Shown: positions 1 to 5,441, counted from the stretch's first letter. The stretch is 6,622 nucleotides of DNA from an uncultured Collinsella sp. (GCA_902490095.1 CABUCQ010000118.1:1-6622); one strand, 5' to 3'. Translations and numbers: made by a program. Notes: generated by a model not told the origin, from the letters alone.

Positions 1-94
1 TGCCTCCCTTTTCTCGAACCTTAATTTCAAAGTCCAAGAAATGGGATGCAGTTCATTTGTGGTGGTTTCGCATCGTGGTACCATGGTTCATATC

Positions 95-108
95 GTTGTT
101 TAAACGAC
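95..108. promoter_or_regulatory. Possible operator-like palindrome upstream of the BMP gene
   Basis: The 14 bases GTTGTTTAAACGAC form an inverted repeat with one mismatched pair (G-T), around a perfect GTTTAAAC core. It ends three bases before the ribosome binding site of the first gene. A shorter perfect 8-base palindrome, TGGTACCA, lies at 76-83. Such symmetric sites near a start can bind dimeric regulators, but no regulator is known here and short palindromes also occur by chance. I could not pick convincing -35/-10 boxes in bases 1-124, and I see no gene there. Confidence 0.2.
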
Positions 109-111
109 TAA

Positions 112-116
112 GGGAG
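112..116 (+). promoter_or_regulatory. Ribosome binding site of the BMP-domain gene
   Basis: GGGAG lies 8 bases before the ATG at 125. This supports that start over later internal ATG codons. Confidence 0.65.
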
Positions 117-124
117 TAGACACC

Positions 125-2041
125 ATGGAAGAGGCCTATCGTCAAGCACGCAAGCGCGGCGAGCAGGGACGCCGTCGCGCCATCAGCCAAAGCGAGCACC
201 CGTACCTTACGGACCTCGACAGCCTGGTTGCCCAGCTCCCCTTAGGTCAGCGAGAGAGCGTCGGCCTGCGGGATATTCCGCTCGAAATGGTCGTCGGCAC
301 GGTTACCAAGGGCCGTCAGTCTGCCTTTTCGTGCAACTTTATGCCCCTGTTGCCATTTAGCACCGAGTTCGCCCGCAAGTGGTCCAACCTCTACGACATC
401 CAGGTAACCGAGGGCTATCGCGACCCCATCATCGTCACCGAGTTCATGCATCGGTTCTACGTCCAAGAGGGCAACAAGCGCGTCAGCGTCCTCAAATTCC
501 TGGACGCCCCGACGGTTTCGGCCAAGGTCACCCGCCTCTACCCCGGAAAATGGGATTCCGTCGAAAGCCGCCTCTATGGCGAGTTCTGCGCGTTTTGGCG
601 CGTCTGCCCCCTATACGAGATCGAGTTCTCGCGTGAGGGAAGCTACGAAACGCTCGCCAAGATGCTCGGTCAGAACCTTATCGAAAAATGGCCGCAGAAA
701 AAGGTCGACTACCTGCACCACACCTTCCTGCTCTTTAAGCGCGCCTACCTGCGCGCCGGCGGCGACCATCTGGACATTACGCCCGCCGACGCTATGCTCG
801 TCTACCTCAATGTGTACAACCAGGACCGCCTGCTGGATACGCCGACGGATATCGTCGTAAACCGCCTGTGCAAGATTTGGCGCGAGTTGGTCATTGCCGG
901 CAAAAGTGATGAGGAGAAGGTCGATCTTGTCGAGGCACCGAGTGTCGATGAGGAAGAGGCGCCCGCCAAGTCCACCTCCGGCGTGCTCAACTTCTTTATG
1001 GGCAAGACCGTCTACTCGGCGGCCAGCCCCCTGCGCATCGCCTTTATCCATGAGTTCCCCTGTGCGACGTCGAGCTGGGACAGCCTGCACGACCAAGGGC
1101 GTCAGTATCTCGATGAGCATTTTGGCGGTATCGTGCGCACCGAGGCGTTCGAGGACTGTCACAATCCGGACGTGTTCTACGCCGCCGTGGAAACGGCTGT
1201 CAAACATGGAGCTAACGTCATCTTCTCGACCTCGCACCGCCTGATGGAATACGCGCTCAGAGCTGCCGTTGAGTATCCACAGGTGCGGTTCCTTAACTGC
1301 TCTATCGGCCTTCCCCACCAAAGCGTCCGTTCGTACTTTGGCAAGATGTACGAGGCCAAGTTCCTCCTGGGCGCCCTTGCCGCCAGCATGGCGGACAACC
1401 ATCGCATCGGCTACCACGCGTCGGTCTTCGCATCCGGCGCGCTCAGCGAGATCAATGCCTTTGCCATCGGTGCCTCGCTGCTCGACCCCCGCGCGCAAAT
1501 TATCCTCACCTGGGGCGATGTGCCCGCCGGCGGTCTTGCCGAGGCCATGTGCCGCGAAGGCGTGAGCGTCATGACCGGCGCTGACATGTCAAAGTCGCTC
1601 GAAGACCCTACGGCCTACGGACTCCACCGCCTGGTCGATGGCAAGGTTTCCGGCATCGCCATGCCGGTATGGAACTGGGGCCGTTACTACGAGCTCATCG
1701 TTCGCAGCCTTCTGCACGGCACGTGGGACGAGACCAGCGATGACAACCAAGTGCGCGCCGTCAACTACTGGTACGGCATGAGCTCCGGCGTTATCGACAT
1801 CCGTTACGCTCCGGGCCTACCCTACCAGACGCGCAAACTCGTGCAGTTGCTCCGCAACGGCATTGTCGAGGGATCCATCAACCCCTTTGGCGGCGAGCTC
1901 CACAGCCAGAACGGCGTGGTACAGATCGAAGGCTTCCCTCCGCTGCCGAGCACGCAGATTGTCGAGATGAATTGGCTGGCGGACAACGTGGTAGGCACCA
2001 TTCCGCAGCTCGACGATGAGCCGAAAGTCCCTGCCCTATGA
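125..2041 (+). CDS. Cytoplasmic BMP/PnrA-like ligand-binding protein with ParB-N-like N-terminal region
   Basis: The 638-residue product has no signal peptide or lipobox: it starts MEEAYRQARKRGEQGRRR, which is highly charged. It is therefore unlikely to be the surface lipoprotein of a nucleoside ABC transporter, although BLAST-type annotation would probably call it a BMP family substrate-binding protein. Residues about 70-138 resemble a ParB N-terminal fold: DPIIV (100-104), then a GNKR motif (116-119) in the place of the ParB GxxR nucleotide-binding motif, then a short AKVTRLYP strand. Residues 170-255 look helical, and 261-285 form an acidic linker. Residues about 303-585 fit the BMP/PnrA periplasmic-binding-protein fold (SPLRIAFIHE at its start, WNWGRYYELIVRSLLHGTW near 516-534), a family that binds purine nucleosides. 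Its stop overlaps the start of the phosphoesterase gene by ATGA, so the two are probably translated together. The inferred role is an intracellular ligand sensor or regulator. The ligand and any DNA or CTP binding are unproven. Confidence 0.75.
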   Translation: MEEAYRQARKRGEQGRRRAISQSEHPYLTDLDSLVAQLPLGQRESVGLRDIPLEMVVGTVTKGRQSAFSCNFMPLLPFSTEFARKWSNLYDIQVTEGYRDPIIVTEFMHRFYVQEGNKRVSVLKFLDAPTVSAKVTRLYPGKWDSVESRLYGEFCAFWRVCPLYEIEFSREGSYETLAKMLGQNLIEKWPQKKVDYLHHTFLLFKRAYLRAGGDHLDITPADAMLVYLNVYNQDRLLDTPTDIVVNRLCKIWRELVIAGKSDEEKVDLVEAPSVDEEEAPAKSTSGVLNFFMGKTVYSAASPLRIAFIHEFPCATSSWDSLHDQGRQYLDEHFGGIVRTEAFEDCHNPDVFYAAVETAVKHGANVIFSTSHRLMEYALRAAVEYPQVRFLNCSIGLPHQSVRSYFGKMYEAKFLLGALAASMADNHRIGYHASVFASGALSEINAFAIGASLLDPRAQIILTWGDVPAGGLAEAMCREGVSVMTGADMSKSLEDPTAYGLHRLVDGKVSGIAMPVWNWGRYYELIVRSLLHGTWDETSDDNQVRAVNYWYGMSSGVIDIRYAPGLPYQTRKLVQLLRNGIVEGSINPFGGELHSQNGVVQIEGFPPLPSTQIVEMNWLADNVVGTIPQLDDEPKVPAL

Positions 2042-2748
2042 AAATCCTTGCCATAGCCGATACCGAAGAACGATGCCTTTGGGAGTGCTTTCGCAAGGAA
2101 CGCTTTGAGGGAGTCGACCTGATTTTGTCCGCCGGCGATCTGGACCCGGACTATCTTGAGTTTTTGGTTACGGTCATCAACAAACCGCTCATCTACGTGC
2201 GCGGCAATCACGATGACCGCTACGCACGTCATGCACCGGGTGGATGTATCTGCGTAGAGGACAGCGTGTACACGTACCGAGGGATTCGCATTGCGGGCCT
2301 TGGCGGGTCCATGCGTTATCGCGACGGCGCCAACATGTACACCGAACGCGAGATGTCCAAGCGCATGCGTAAGCTGTCGCGTAAGGTTAGGATGGTCGGC
2401 GGGTGCGACATTCTGCTTACCCATGCACCCGCCGCCGGTATGGGTGATCTGGACGATCTGCCGCATCGAGGATTCGAGTGTTTTAACACAGCACTCGAAT
2501 CCTGGAATCCCGACTACATGGTGCACGGGCATGTGCACCAAAGCTACGGTTGCGATTTTCAGCGCGAGCGTCAGCATGTGTGTGGAACGACGATCATCAA
2601 CGCCTGCGGCTATACGCAGTTTGAGCTCGACCAGACGCACTACCCCATCCGCGGCTGGCAAGCAGCTTGGCTCAACTCACAAACCATGCGCCGCGAGCTC
2701 AAACGCCACGAAGCCATCGAGTCTTCAACAGCCAGAACACCCTGGTAA
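2038..2748 (+). CDS. Calcineurin-like metallophosphoesterase, DxE variant
   Basis: The 236-residue product carries the ordered motifs of the calcineurin-like phosphoesterase fold. These are ADTE (7-10), GD (33-34), GNHD (56-59), THAP (128-131) and GHVH (164-167), which together would hold a two-metal centre that hydrolyses phosphoester bonds. The first motif is normally DxH; here it is D8-T9-E10, so Glu would have to replace the usual His ligand. I recall similar DEE/DTEE forms in Clostridia proteins, so this is probably a subfamily trait and not decay; that is from memory. No signal peptide is present, so it is cytoplasmic. The ATG overlaps the upstream stop (ATGA) and has no clear Shine-Dalgarno of its own, which fits translational coupling to the BMP-domain gene. 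The substrate cannot be read from the sequence. A cyclic nucleotide or nucleotide derivative is a reasonable guess given the nucleoside-binding type partner. Confidence 0.85.
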   Translation: MKILAIADTEERCLWECFRKERFEGVDLILSAGDLDPDYLEFLVTVINKPLIYVRGNHDDRYARHAPGGCICVEDSVYTYRGIRIAGLGGSMRYRDGANMYTEREMSKRMRKLSRKVRMVGGCDILLTHAPAAGMGDLDDLPHRGFECFNTALESWNPDYMVHGHVHQSYGCDFQRERQHVCGTTIINACGYTQFELDQTHYPIRGWQAAWLNSQTMRRELKRHEAIESSTARTPW

Positions 2749-2749
2749 C

Positions 2750-2782
2750 CACCATAAAGGGGACACTGTCCCCTTTATGGTG
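2750..2782. repeat. 33-nt near-perfect palindrome, REP-like or terminator hairpin
   Basis: Arms of 16 bases (2750-2765 and 2767-2782) are exactly complementary around a single central C at 2766. The core reads AAAGGGGACA / TGTCCCCTTT. It starts one base after the phosphoesterase stop codon and is followed by CTTTTGAC, a short T run, so it could act as an intrinsic terminator for the + strand unit. The exact symmetry and the GGGGACA/TGTCCCC core also resemble dispersed REP-type palindromes. The structure is seen directly; the choice between terminator and dispersed repeat needs a genome search. Confidence 0.7.
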
Positions 2783-2798
2783 CTTTTGACGCGATAGC

Positions 2799-2837
2799 AA
2801 GAAACCCGGTCCTGCACAAGGCAGAACCGGGTTTCTT
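2799..2837. terminator. Bidirectional intrinsic terminator between convergent units
   Basis: A stem pairs AAGAAACCCGGT (2799-2810) with ACCGGGTTTCTT (2826-2837). It continues past one C/A mismatch with CTGC/GCAG and closes on a 5-base ACAAG loop. On the + strand it is followed by TTTCTTTAG, and on the - strand by TTTCTTGC, so both directions show a GC stem then T-rich tract. It ends the rplA transcript from the right and backs up termination of the phosphoesterase transcript from the left. Confidence 0.85.
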
Positions 2838-2873
2838 TAGCAATGCTTGCTGTACTCAGGCAGTAACTAGCAG

Positions 2874-3581
2874 TTACTCAGCCAGGAAGTCACGCTGGAC
2901 AGCGGGATCGACCTTGACGCCAGGGCCCATGGTGGAAGACACGGAGATGGACTTGACGTACTTGCCCTTAGCAGAAGAGGGCTTGACGCGCAGAATCTCG
3001 GTGTACAGGGCAGCGTAGTTCTCGACGAGCTGCTGCTCAGAGAAGGACTTCTTGCCCAGGGGCACGTGGCAGATGCCGTAGCGGTCGGCGCGGTACTCAA
3101 CGCGGCCAGCCTTGAGCTCGGAGACCATCTTGGCGACGTCCATGGTCACGGTGCCGAGCTTGGGGTTCGGCATGAGGCCACGGGGACCAAGGATCTTACC
3201 GATGCGGCCAACCTTGGCCATCATGTTCGGCGTAGCGATAGCGGCGTCGAAGTTGATCTCGCCCTTCTGAATCTGGGCGACGAGCTCGTCGGAACCGATG
3301 ATGTCGGCGCCGGCAGCCTCAGCCTCACGGGCCTTCTCGCCCTCGGCGAAGACGGCAACACGAACGGTCTTGCCGGTGCCGTGGGGCAGGGAGATGGAAC
3401 CACGGATGTTCTGGTCAGCCTTACGAGTATCGATGCCCAGACGGAAGTGAGCCTCGACGGTCTCGTCGAACTTTGCAGTGTCGAGCTCCTTGATGAGCTT
3501 GGCAGCCTGAAGGGGGGTGTAGAGCGTGGCGCGGTCGATCTTCTCGGCAGCGGCGTTATAGCTCTTACCATGCTTAGCCAT
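2874..3581 (-). CDS. rplA: 50S ribosomal protein L1
   Basis: L1 binds 23S rRNA helices 76-78 to form the mobile L1 stalk that helps release E-site tRNA. In many bacteria it also represses its own operon by binding mRNA. The product is 235 residues from the chosen start, the usual family length. It contains the L1 signature GRIGKILGPRGLMPNPKLGT and the C-terminal SSTMGPGVKVD motif. The fold is two-domain: domain I is made of both termini, and domain II is the middle, about residues 68-159. An in-frame ATG six bases upstream (3585-3587) would add Met-His, but it is only 2 bases from AGGAGG, whereas the ATG at 3579-3581 is 8 bases away and gives the conserved MAKHGKSY start. It is the last gene of the unit. 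A terminator follows and rplJ/rplL do not. A likely L1-binding RNA element lies just before it. Confidence 0.97.
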   Translation of the reverse strand: MAKHGKSYNAAAEKIDRATLYTPLQAAKLIKELDTAKFDETVEAHFRLGIDTRKADQNIRGSISLPHGTGKTVRVAVFAEGEKAREAEAAGADIIGSDELVAQIQKGEINFDAAIATPNMMAKVGRIGKILGPRGLMPNPKLGTVTMDVAKMVSELKAGRVEYRADRYGICHVPLGKKSFSEQQLVENYAALYTEILRVKPSSAKGKYVKSISVSSTMGPGVKVDPAVQRDFLAE

Positions 3582-3588
3582 GTGCATT

Positions 3589-3595
3589 ACCTCCT
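3589..3595 (-). promoter_or_regulatory. rplA ribosome binding site
   Basis: On the - strand this reads AGGAGGT, a near-perfect anti-Shine-Dalgarno match. AGGAGG ends 8 bases before the ATG at 3581 and 2 bases before the ATG at 3587, so it supports the inner start. Its first A (3595) is also the last base of the lower helix of the candidate L1-binding structure. Confidence 0.85.
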
Positions 3596-3624
3596 GTGGT
3601 TAAACGGGCGTGAGCCCTCCCACA
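3595..3624 (-). promoter_or_regulatory. Candidate ribosomal protein L1-binding mRNA leader (autogenous control of rplA)
   Basis: The - strand RNA folds as a lower helix TGTGG (3624-3620) with CCACA (3599-3595) and an upper helix GGGC (3617-3614) with GCCC (3609-3606). The loop is TCAC, and an asymmetric internal loop has GA on the 5' side and GTTTAA on the 3' side. L1 target RNAs, both 23S helices 76-77 and known L1 mRNA sites, have this plan: a lower helix, GA opposite about six A-rich bases, and an upper GGC-type helix. The string GTGGGAGG also occurs, as I recall it, in E. coli 23S rRNA helix 76/77. The lower helix runs into the Shine-Dalgarno sequence of rplA, so L1 bound here should block rplA initiation. 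The fold and match were made by eye; binding is inferred. Confidence 0.65.
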
Positions 3625-3631
3625 TCGTATC

Positions 3632-3649
3632 GTGTGCCCTATTGCACAC
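3632..3649 (-). other. Hairpin in the rplK-rplA spacer
   Basis: On the - strand GTGTGC and GCACAC form a 6-bp stem with loop AATAGG. It lies between the larger hairpin next to the rplK stop and the candidate L1 site. There is no T run, so it is not a terminator. It may be a spacer structure or an RNA processing site. Confidence 0.4.
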
Positions 3650-3652
3650 ATT

Positions 3653-3685
3653 TAACGGGCGCCCCGGTCGGAGCACCCGCCGTTA
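3653..3685 (-). other. Bulged GC-rich hairpin after rplK
   Basis: On the - strand TAACG pairs with CGTTA. After a 3-base bulge on the 5' side, GGTGCTCC pairs with GGGGCGCC (two G-U pairs), closing on GACC. It begins about 13 bases after the rplK stop codon. No T run follows, so a simple intrinsic terminator is unlikely. It could stabilise the rplK 3' end, or act with the downstream L1 site to set the rplK:rplA ratio. Confidence 0.45.
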
Positions 3686-3698
3686 CCATAAGAAATCG

Positions 3699-4127
3699 CT
3701 ACTCAGCGATGGTGACGCCCATGGAACGGGCGGTACCGGCGATGATCTTCTTGGCGGCGTCAATGTCGTTGGCATTGAGGTCCGGCATCTTGATCTCGGC
3801 GATCTTGGTGAGCTGCTCCTGGGAGAGCTGACCAACCTTGTCAGCCTGGGGCTTAGCGGAACCAGACTTGAGGTTCAGCTCCTTCTTGATAAGGTGAGCC
3901 GCCGGCGGGGTCTTGGTGATGAAGGAGAAGGACTTGTCCTCGTAGACAGAGATCTCAACGGGGATGATGTCACCCTTCTTGTCCTGCGTCTCGGCGTTAA
4001 AGGCCTGGCAGAACTGCATAATGTTCACGCCAGCAGCGCCCAGGGCGGGGCCGACGGGAGGAGCGGGGTTTGCTGCACCAGCAGGAATCTGGAGCTTAAT
4101 GACGTTGGCAACCTTCTTCTCAGCCAT
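3699..4127 (-). CDS. rplK: 50S ribosomal protein L11
   Basis: L11 binds 23S rRNA helices 43-44 at the GTPase-associated centre. There it helps elongation factors turn over, and in many bacteria it is needed for RelA activation and thiostrepton binding. The product is 142 residues from the chosen start, the standard length. The N-terminal domain has IKLQIPAGAANPAPPVGPAL followed by GVNIMQFCQAFN. The C-terminal RNA-binding domain ends KMPDLNANDIDAAKKIIAGT then ARSMGVTI. A second in-frame ATG at 4131-4133 would add Met-Thr, but it directly abuts the AAAGGA ribosome binding site. The ATG at 4125-4127 is 6 bases away and matches the family start MAEKKVA. It follows nusG after 114 bases and precedes rplA. 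Confidence 0.97.
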   Translation of the reverse strand: MAEKKVANVIKLQIPAGAANPAPPVGPALGAAGVNIMQFCQAFNAETQDKKGDIIPVEISVYEDKSFSFITKTPPAAHLIKKELNLKSGSAKPQADKVGQLSQEQLTKIAEIKMPDLNANDIDAAKKIIAGTARSMGVTIAE

Positions 4128-4133
4128 GGTCAT

Positions 4134-4139
4134 TCCTTT
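4134..4139 (-). promoter_or_regulatory. rplK ribosome binding site
   Basis: On the - strand AAAGGA ends immediately before the outer ATG (4131-4133) and 6 bases before the inner ATG (4125-4127). The spacing favours the inner start. Confidence 0.7.
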
Positions 4140-4247
4140 CGAATCACGAGTGTGAAGTACTTGCTATATCGTAAGCACGCACGTGTTAGAAGCACTCCTG
4201 AGATGAGCAGTCACAGAAGAAGCACGCTCGCGCGAACGGACGAAAAC
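4134..4247 (-). other. nusG-rplK spacer, rplK leader without recognised regulator
   Basis: This 114-base spacer holds no gene. On the - strand a weak 6-bp hairpin (GTGCTT at 4178-4173 with AAGTAC at 4162-4157) and three scattered GTGCTT strings are visible. I see no clear sigma-70 promoter, no T-tailed terminator and no L1-type two-helix site, although in E. coli the L1 site is in this position. Read-through from nusG is the simplest view. Confidence 0.4.
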
Positions 4248-4784
4248 TTAAGCGATGACAGCGACCTGGTTAAAGTCGAGCTCGACCGGCGTCTCGCGGC
4301 CAAAGATCATCAGCGTGACCTTGAGCTTGCCAGCCTCGGTGTTAACCTCGGAGACCTTGCCATCAAAGTCGGTAAGCGGGCCATCGGTGACGCGGACGGA
4401 CGTACCGACCTCAATATCAACCGAGGTGCGCTTGGGCGAATCGCCCTTACCGGGACGACGAGTCATCTTGTTGTACTCGTCGCGGGAAAGCGGAGCGGGC
4501 TTGCCGTTGCCGCCTAGGAAACCGGTGACGCCAGGCGTGTTACGAACACACGTCCAAGCATCGTCATCCATCTCCATGCGGACCAGGACATAACCCGGGA
4601 AAATCTTGGAATCCTTGGTCTCACGCTTGCCACCCTCTTTAATCTCGGTGACGCGCTCCATAGGAATCTCGATATCAAAGATACGGTCCTGCATGCCCAT
4701 AGTCTCGATGCGATGCTCGAGATCGGACTTAACGCGGTTCTCGTATCCAGAGTAAGTGTGAACGACGTACCAACGCTTAGACAT
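4248..4784 (-). CDS. nusG: Transcription termination/antitermination protein NusG
   Basis: NusG binds the RNA polymerase clamp, changes pausing, and links polymerase to Rho or to the ribosome through S10. The 178-residue product has the NGN domain at about residues 4-107, with RWYVVHTYSGYENRVKSDLE near the start and IFPGYVLVRMEMDDDAW then NTPGVTGFLG. The KOW domain is at about 125-178 (VGTSVRVTDGPLTDFDGKV then FGRETPVELDFNQV). Length and domain order are standard for the housekeeping protein. The start is 3 bases after the secE stop, and its ribosome binding site GAGGGG lies in the last secE codons, so the two are probably translationally coupled. The secE-nusG pairing is nearly universal in bacteria. 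Confidence 0.97.
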   Translation of the reverse strand: MSKRWYVVHTYSGYENRVKSDLEHRIETMGMQDRIFDIEIPMERVTEIKEGGKRETKDSKIFPGYVLVRMEMDDDAWTCVRNTPGVTGFLGGNGKPAPLSRDEYNKMTRRPGKGDSPKRTSVDIEVGTSVRVTDGPLTDFDGKVSEVNTEAGKLKVTLMIFGRETPVELDFNQVAVIA

Positions 4785-4787
4785 GGT

Positions 4788-5126
4788 TTAGCCCCTCAAT
4801 CCAGAGAACAGAGCAAGAGCCTCGCCAAAGCCAGCATCGAGCAGAGCGATGACGACGCCGACGACGATCAGAGAAGCGCAAACAACAACCGAGTAGTTCA
4901 CGAGCTCCTTCTTATCGGGCCACGTGACACGCTTCATCTCGGACTTGACCGAAGCGAAATACTTCTTGGTGCGGGCGAAGAAACCAGGCTTCTCGTTCTT
5001 CTTGGACTTCGCAGCCTTCTCGTTCTTCTTGGCAACGGCCTTCTTGGCCTCAACCTTGGAGTTGGCGGCAGCTTTGTTGGCAGGTGCCGGCTGCTGAGCC
5101 TTCTTCTTGTTCTTCTTGTTGGCCAT
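4788..5126 (-). CDS. secE: Preprotein translocase subunit SecE
   Basis: SecE is the small membrane subunit that clamps SecY in the protein-export channel. The product is 112 residues. Residues 1-47 are a Lys/Ala/Asn-rich, probably disordered cytoplasmic extension. Residues about 50-75 contain the conserved amphipathic helix with VKSEMKRVTWPDKKEL. One transmembrane helix lies at about 77-97 (VNYSVVVCASLIVVGVVIAL). This single-helix form is usual outside Enterobacteria. GGAGG on the - strand (5138-5134) is 8 bases before the ATG. The gene follows tRNA-Trp and a strong hairpin, and leads into nusG. Confidence 0.95.
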   Translation of the reverse strand: MANKKNKKKAQQPAPANKAAANSKVEAKKAVAKKNEKAAKSKKNEKPGFFARTKKYFASVKSEMKRVTWPDKKELVNYSVVVCASLIVVGVVIALLDAGFGEALALFSGLRG

Positions 5127-5165
5127 TTGGGTTACCTCCGCGCAATGCGCTTATACATGAGTAAA

Positions 5166-5193
5166 CCGTAAGCCCCCAAGTGGGAGCTTACGG
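5166..5193 (-). other. 12-bp hairpin between tRNA-Trp and secE
   Basis: On the - strand CCGTAAGCTCCC pairs with GGGGGCTTACGG (one T-G pair) around a 4-base loop ACTT. It begins 10 bases after the tRNA CCA end. The following bases, TTTACTCATG, give only a weak T run, so full termination is doubtful. It may be a partial attenuator that lets rpmG-tRNA be made in excess over secE-nusG, or it may protect the 5' end of the secE mRNA after the tRNA is cut out. Confidence 0.6.
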
Positions 5194-5202
5194 AATAATG
5201 AC

Positions 5203-5278
5203 TGGCACGCCAGGAAGGACTCGAACCCTCAACACTCGGTTTTGGAGACCGATGCTCTACCAATTGAACTACTGGCGT
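5203..5278 (-). tRNA. trnW: tRNA-Trp (anticodon CCA)
   Basis: The 76-base - strand sequence folds into a full cloverleaf. The acceptor stem is ACGCCAG/CTGGCGT, the D stem GTTC/GAGC, the anticodon stem TCGGT/ACCGA and the T stem GAGGG/CCTTC with loop TTCGAGT. The anticodon loop is CTCCAAA, giving CCA, which reads UGG (Trp). The discriminator base is G, the bacterial tRNA-Trp identity base, and CCA is encoded in the DNA. It sits inside the rpmG-secE transcript, so it must be released by RNA processing. Confidence 0.98.
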
Positions 5279-5286
5279 ATGTGACT

Positions 5287-5304
5287 AGAGACTAGCGAGT
5301 CTCT
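5287..5304 (-). other. Hairpin over the rpmG stop codon
   Basis: On the - strand AGAGACT pairs with AGTCTCT (7 bp) around loop CGCT, and the rpmG TAG stop lies in the structure. It ends 8 bases before the tRNA 5' end. No T run follows. It may protect the rpmG 3' end after tRNA 5' processing. Confidence 0.4.
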
Positions 5305-5441
5305 TTGTGCAGCGTGTGGTGACGGCACCAGGGGCAATACTTCTTGATCTCCATACGATCAGGCATGGTCGACTTGTTCTTGGTGGTCGTATAGTTGCGG
5401 CGCTTGCACTCAGTGCACGCAAGAGTAACTAGAGTACGCAT
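5292..5441 (-). CDS. rpmG: 50S ribosomal protein L33, four-cysteine type
   Basis: This short 49-residue gene starts MRTLVTLACTECKRRNYTTT and ends HTLHKETR. L33 sits near the ribosomal E site and is a small peripheral subunit protein. It has two CxxC pairs, C9-x-x-C12 and C36-x-x-C39 (CPWC), which form the zinc-ribbon of C+ L33 proteins; zinc-free paralogs lack them. An AGGA at about 5448-5445 lies 3 bases before the ATG and AAAGG lies further out, so the ribosome binding site is modest. It is the first gene after the promoter at 5487-5516 and is followed after 13 bases by tRNA-Trp, an arrangement known from many Gram-positive bacteria. Confidence 0.95.
   Translation of the reverse strand: MRTLVTLACTECKRRNYTTTKNKSTMPDRMEIKKYCPWCRHHTLHKETR

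Noticed and set aside
611..1498. A 295-codon - strand open frame inside the BMP-domain gene, and others on both strands at 242-1565
   Set aside because: They lie wholly within a gene with clear domain structure, and show no recognisable motifs or convincing ribosome binding sites.
1822..2661. A 279-codon - strand open frame across the BMP/phosphoesterase junction
   Set aside because: It is antisense to two supported genes that overlap by ATGA, and has no recognisable domain.
4157..4225. Three GTGCTT strings and a weak hairpin in the rplK leader, considered as a regulator site or an L1 site
   Set aside because: Spacing is irregular, the stem is short with a G-T pair, and the GA/A-rich internal loop of L1 targets is absent.
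3066..4517. A long + strand open frame of 483 codons opposite rplA, rplK and nusG
   Set aside because: It is antisense to three certain genes and its translation shows only low-complexity, reverse-frame composition (Leu/Gly/Asp-rich). It is a shadow of GC-biased codon use.
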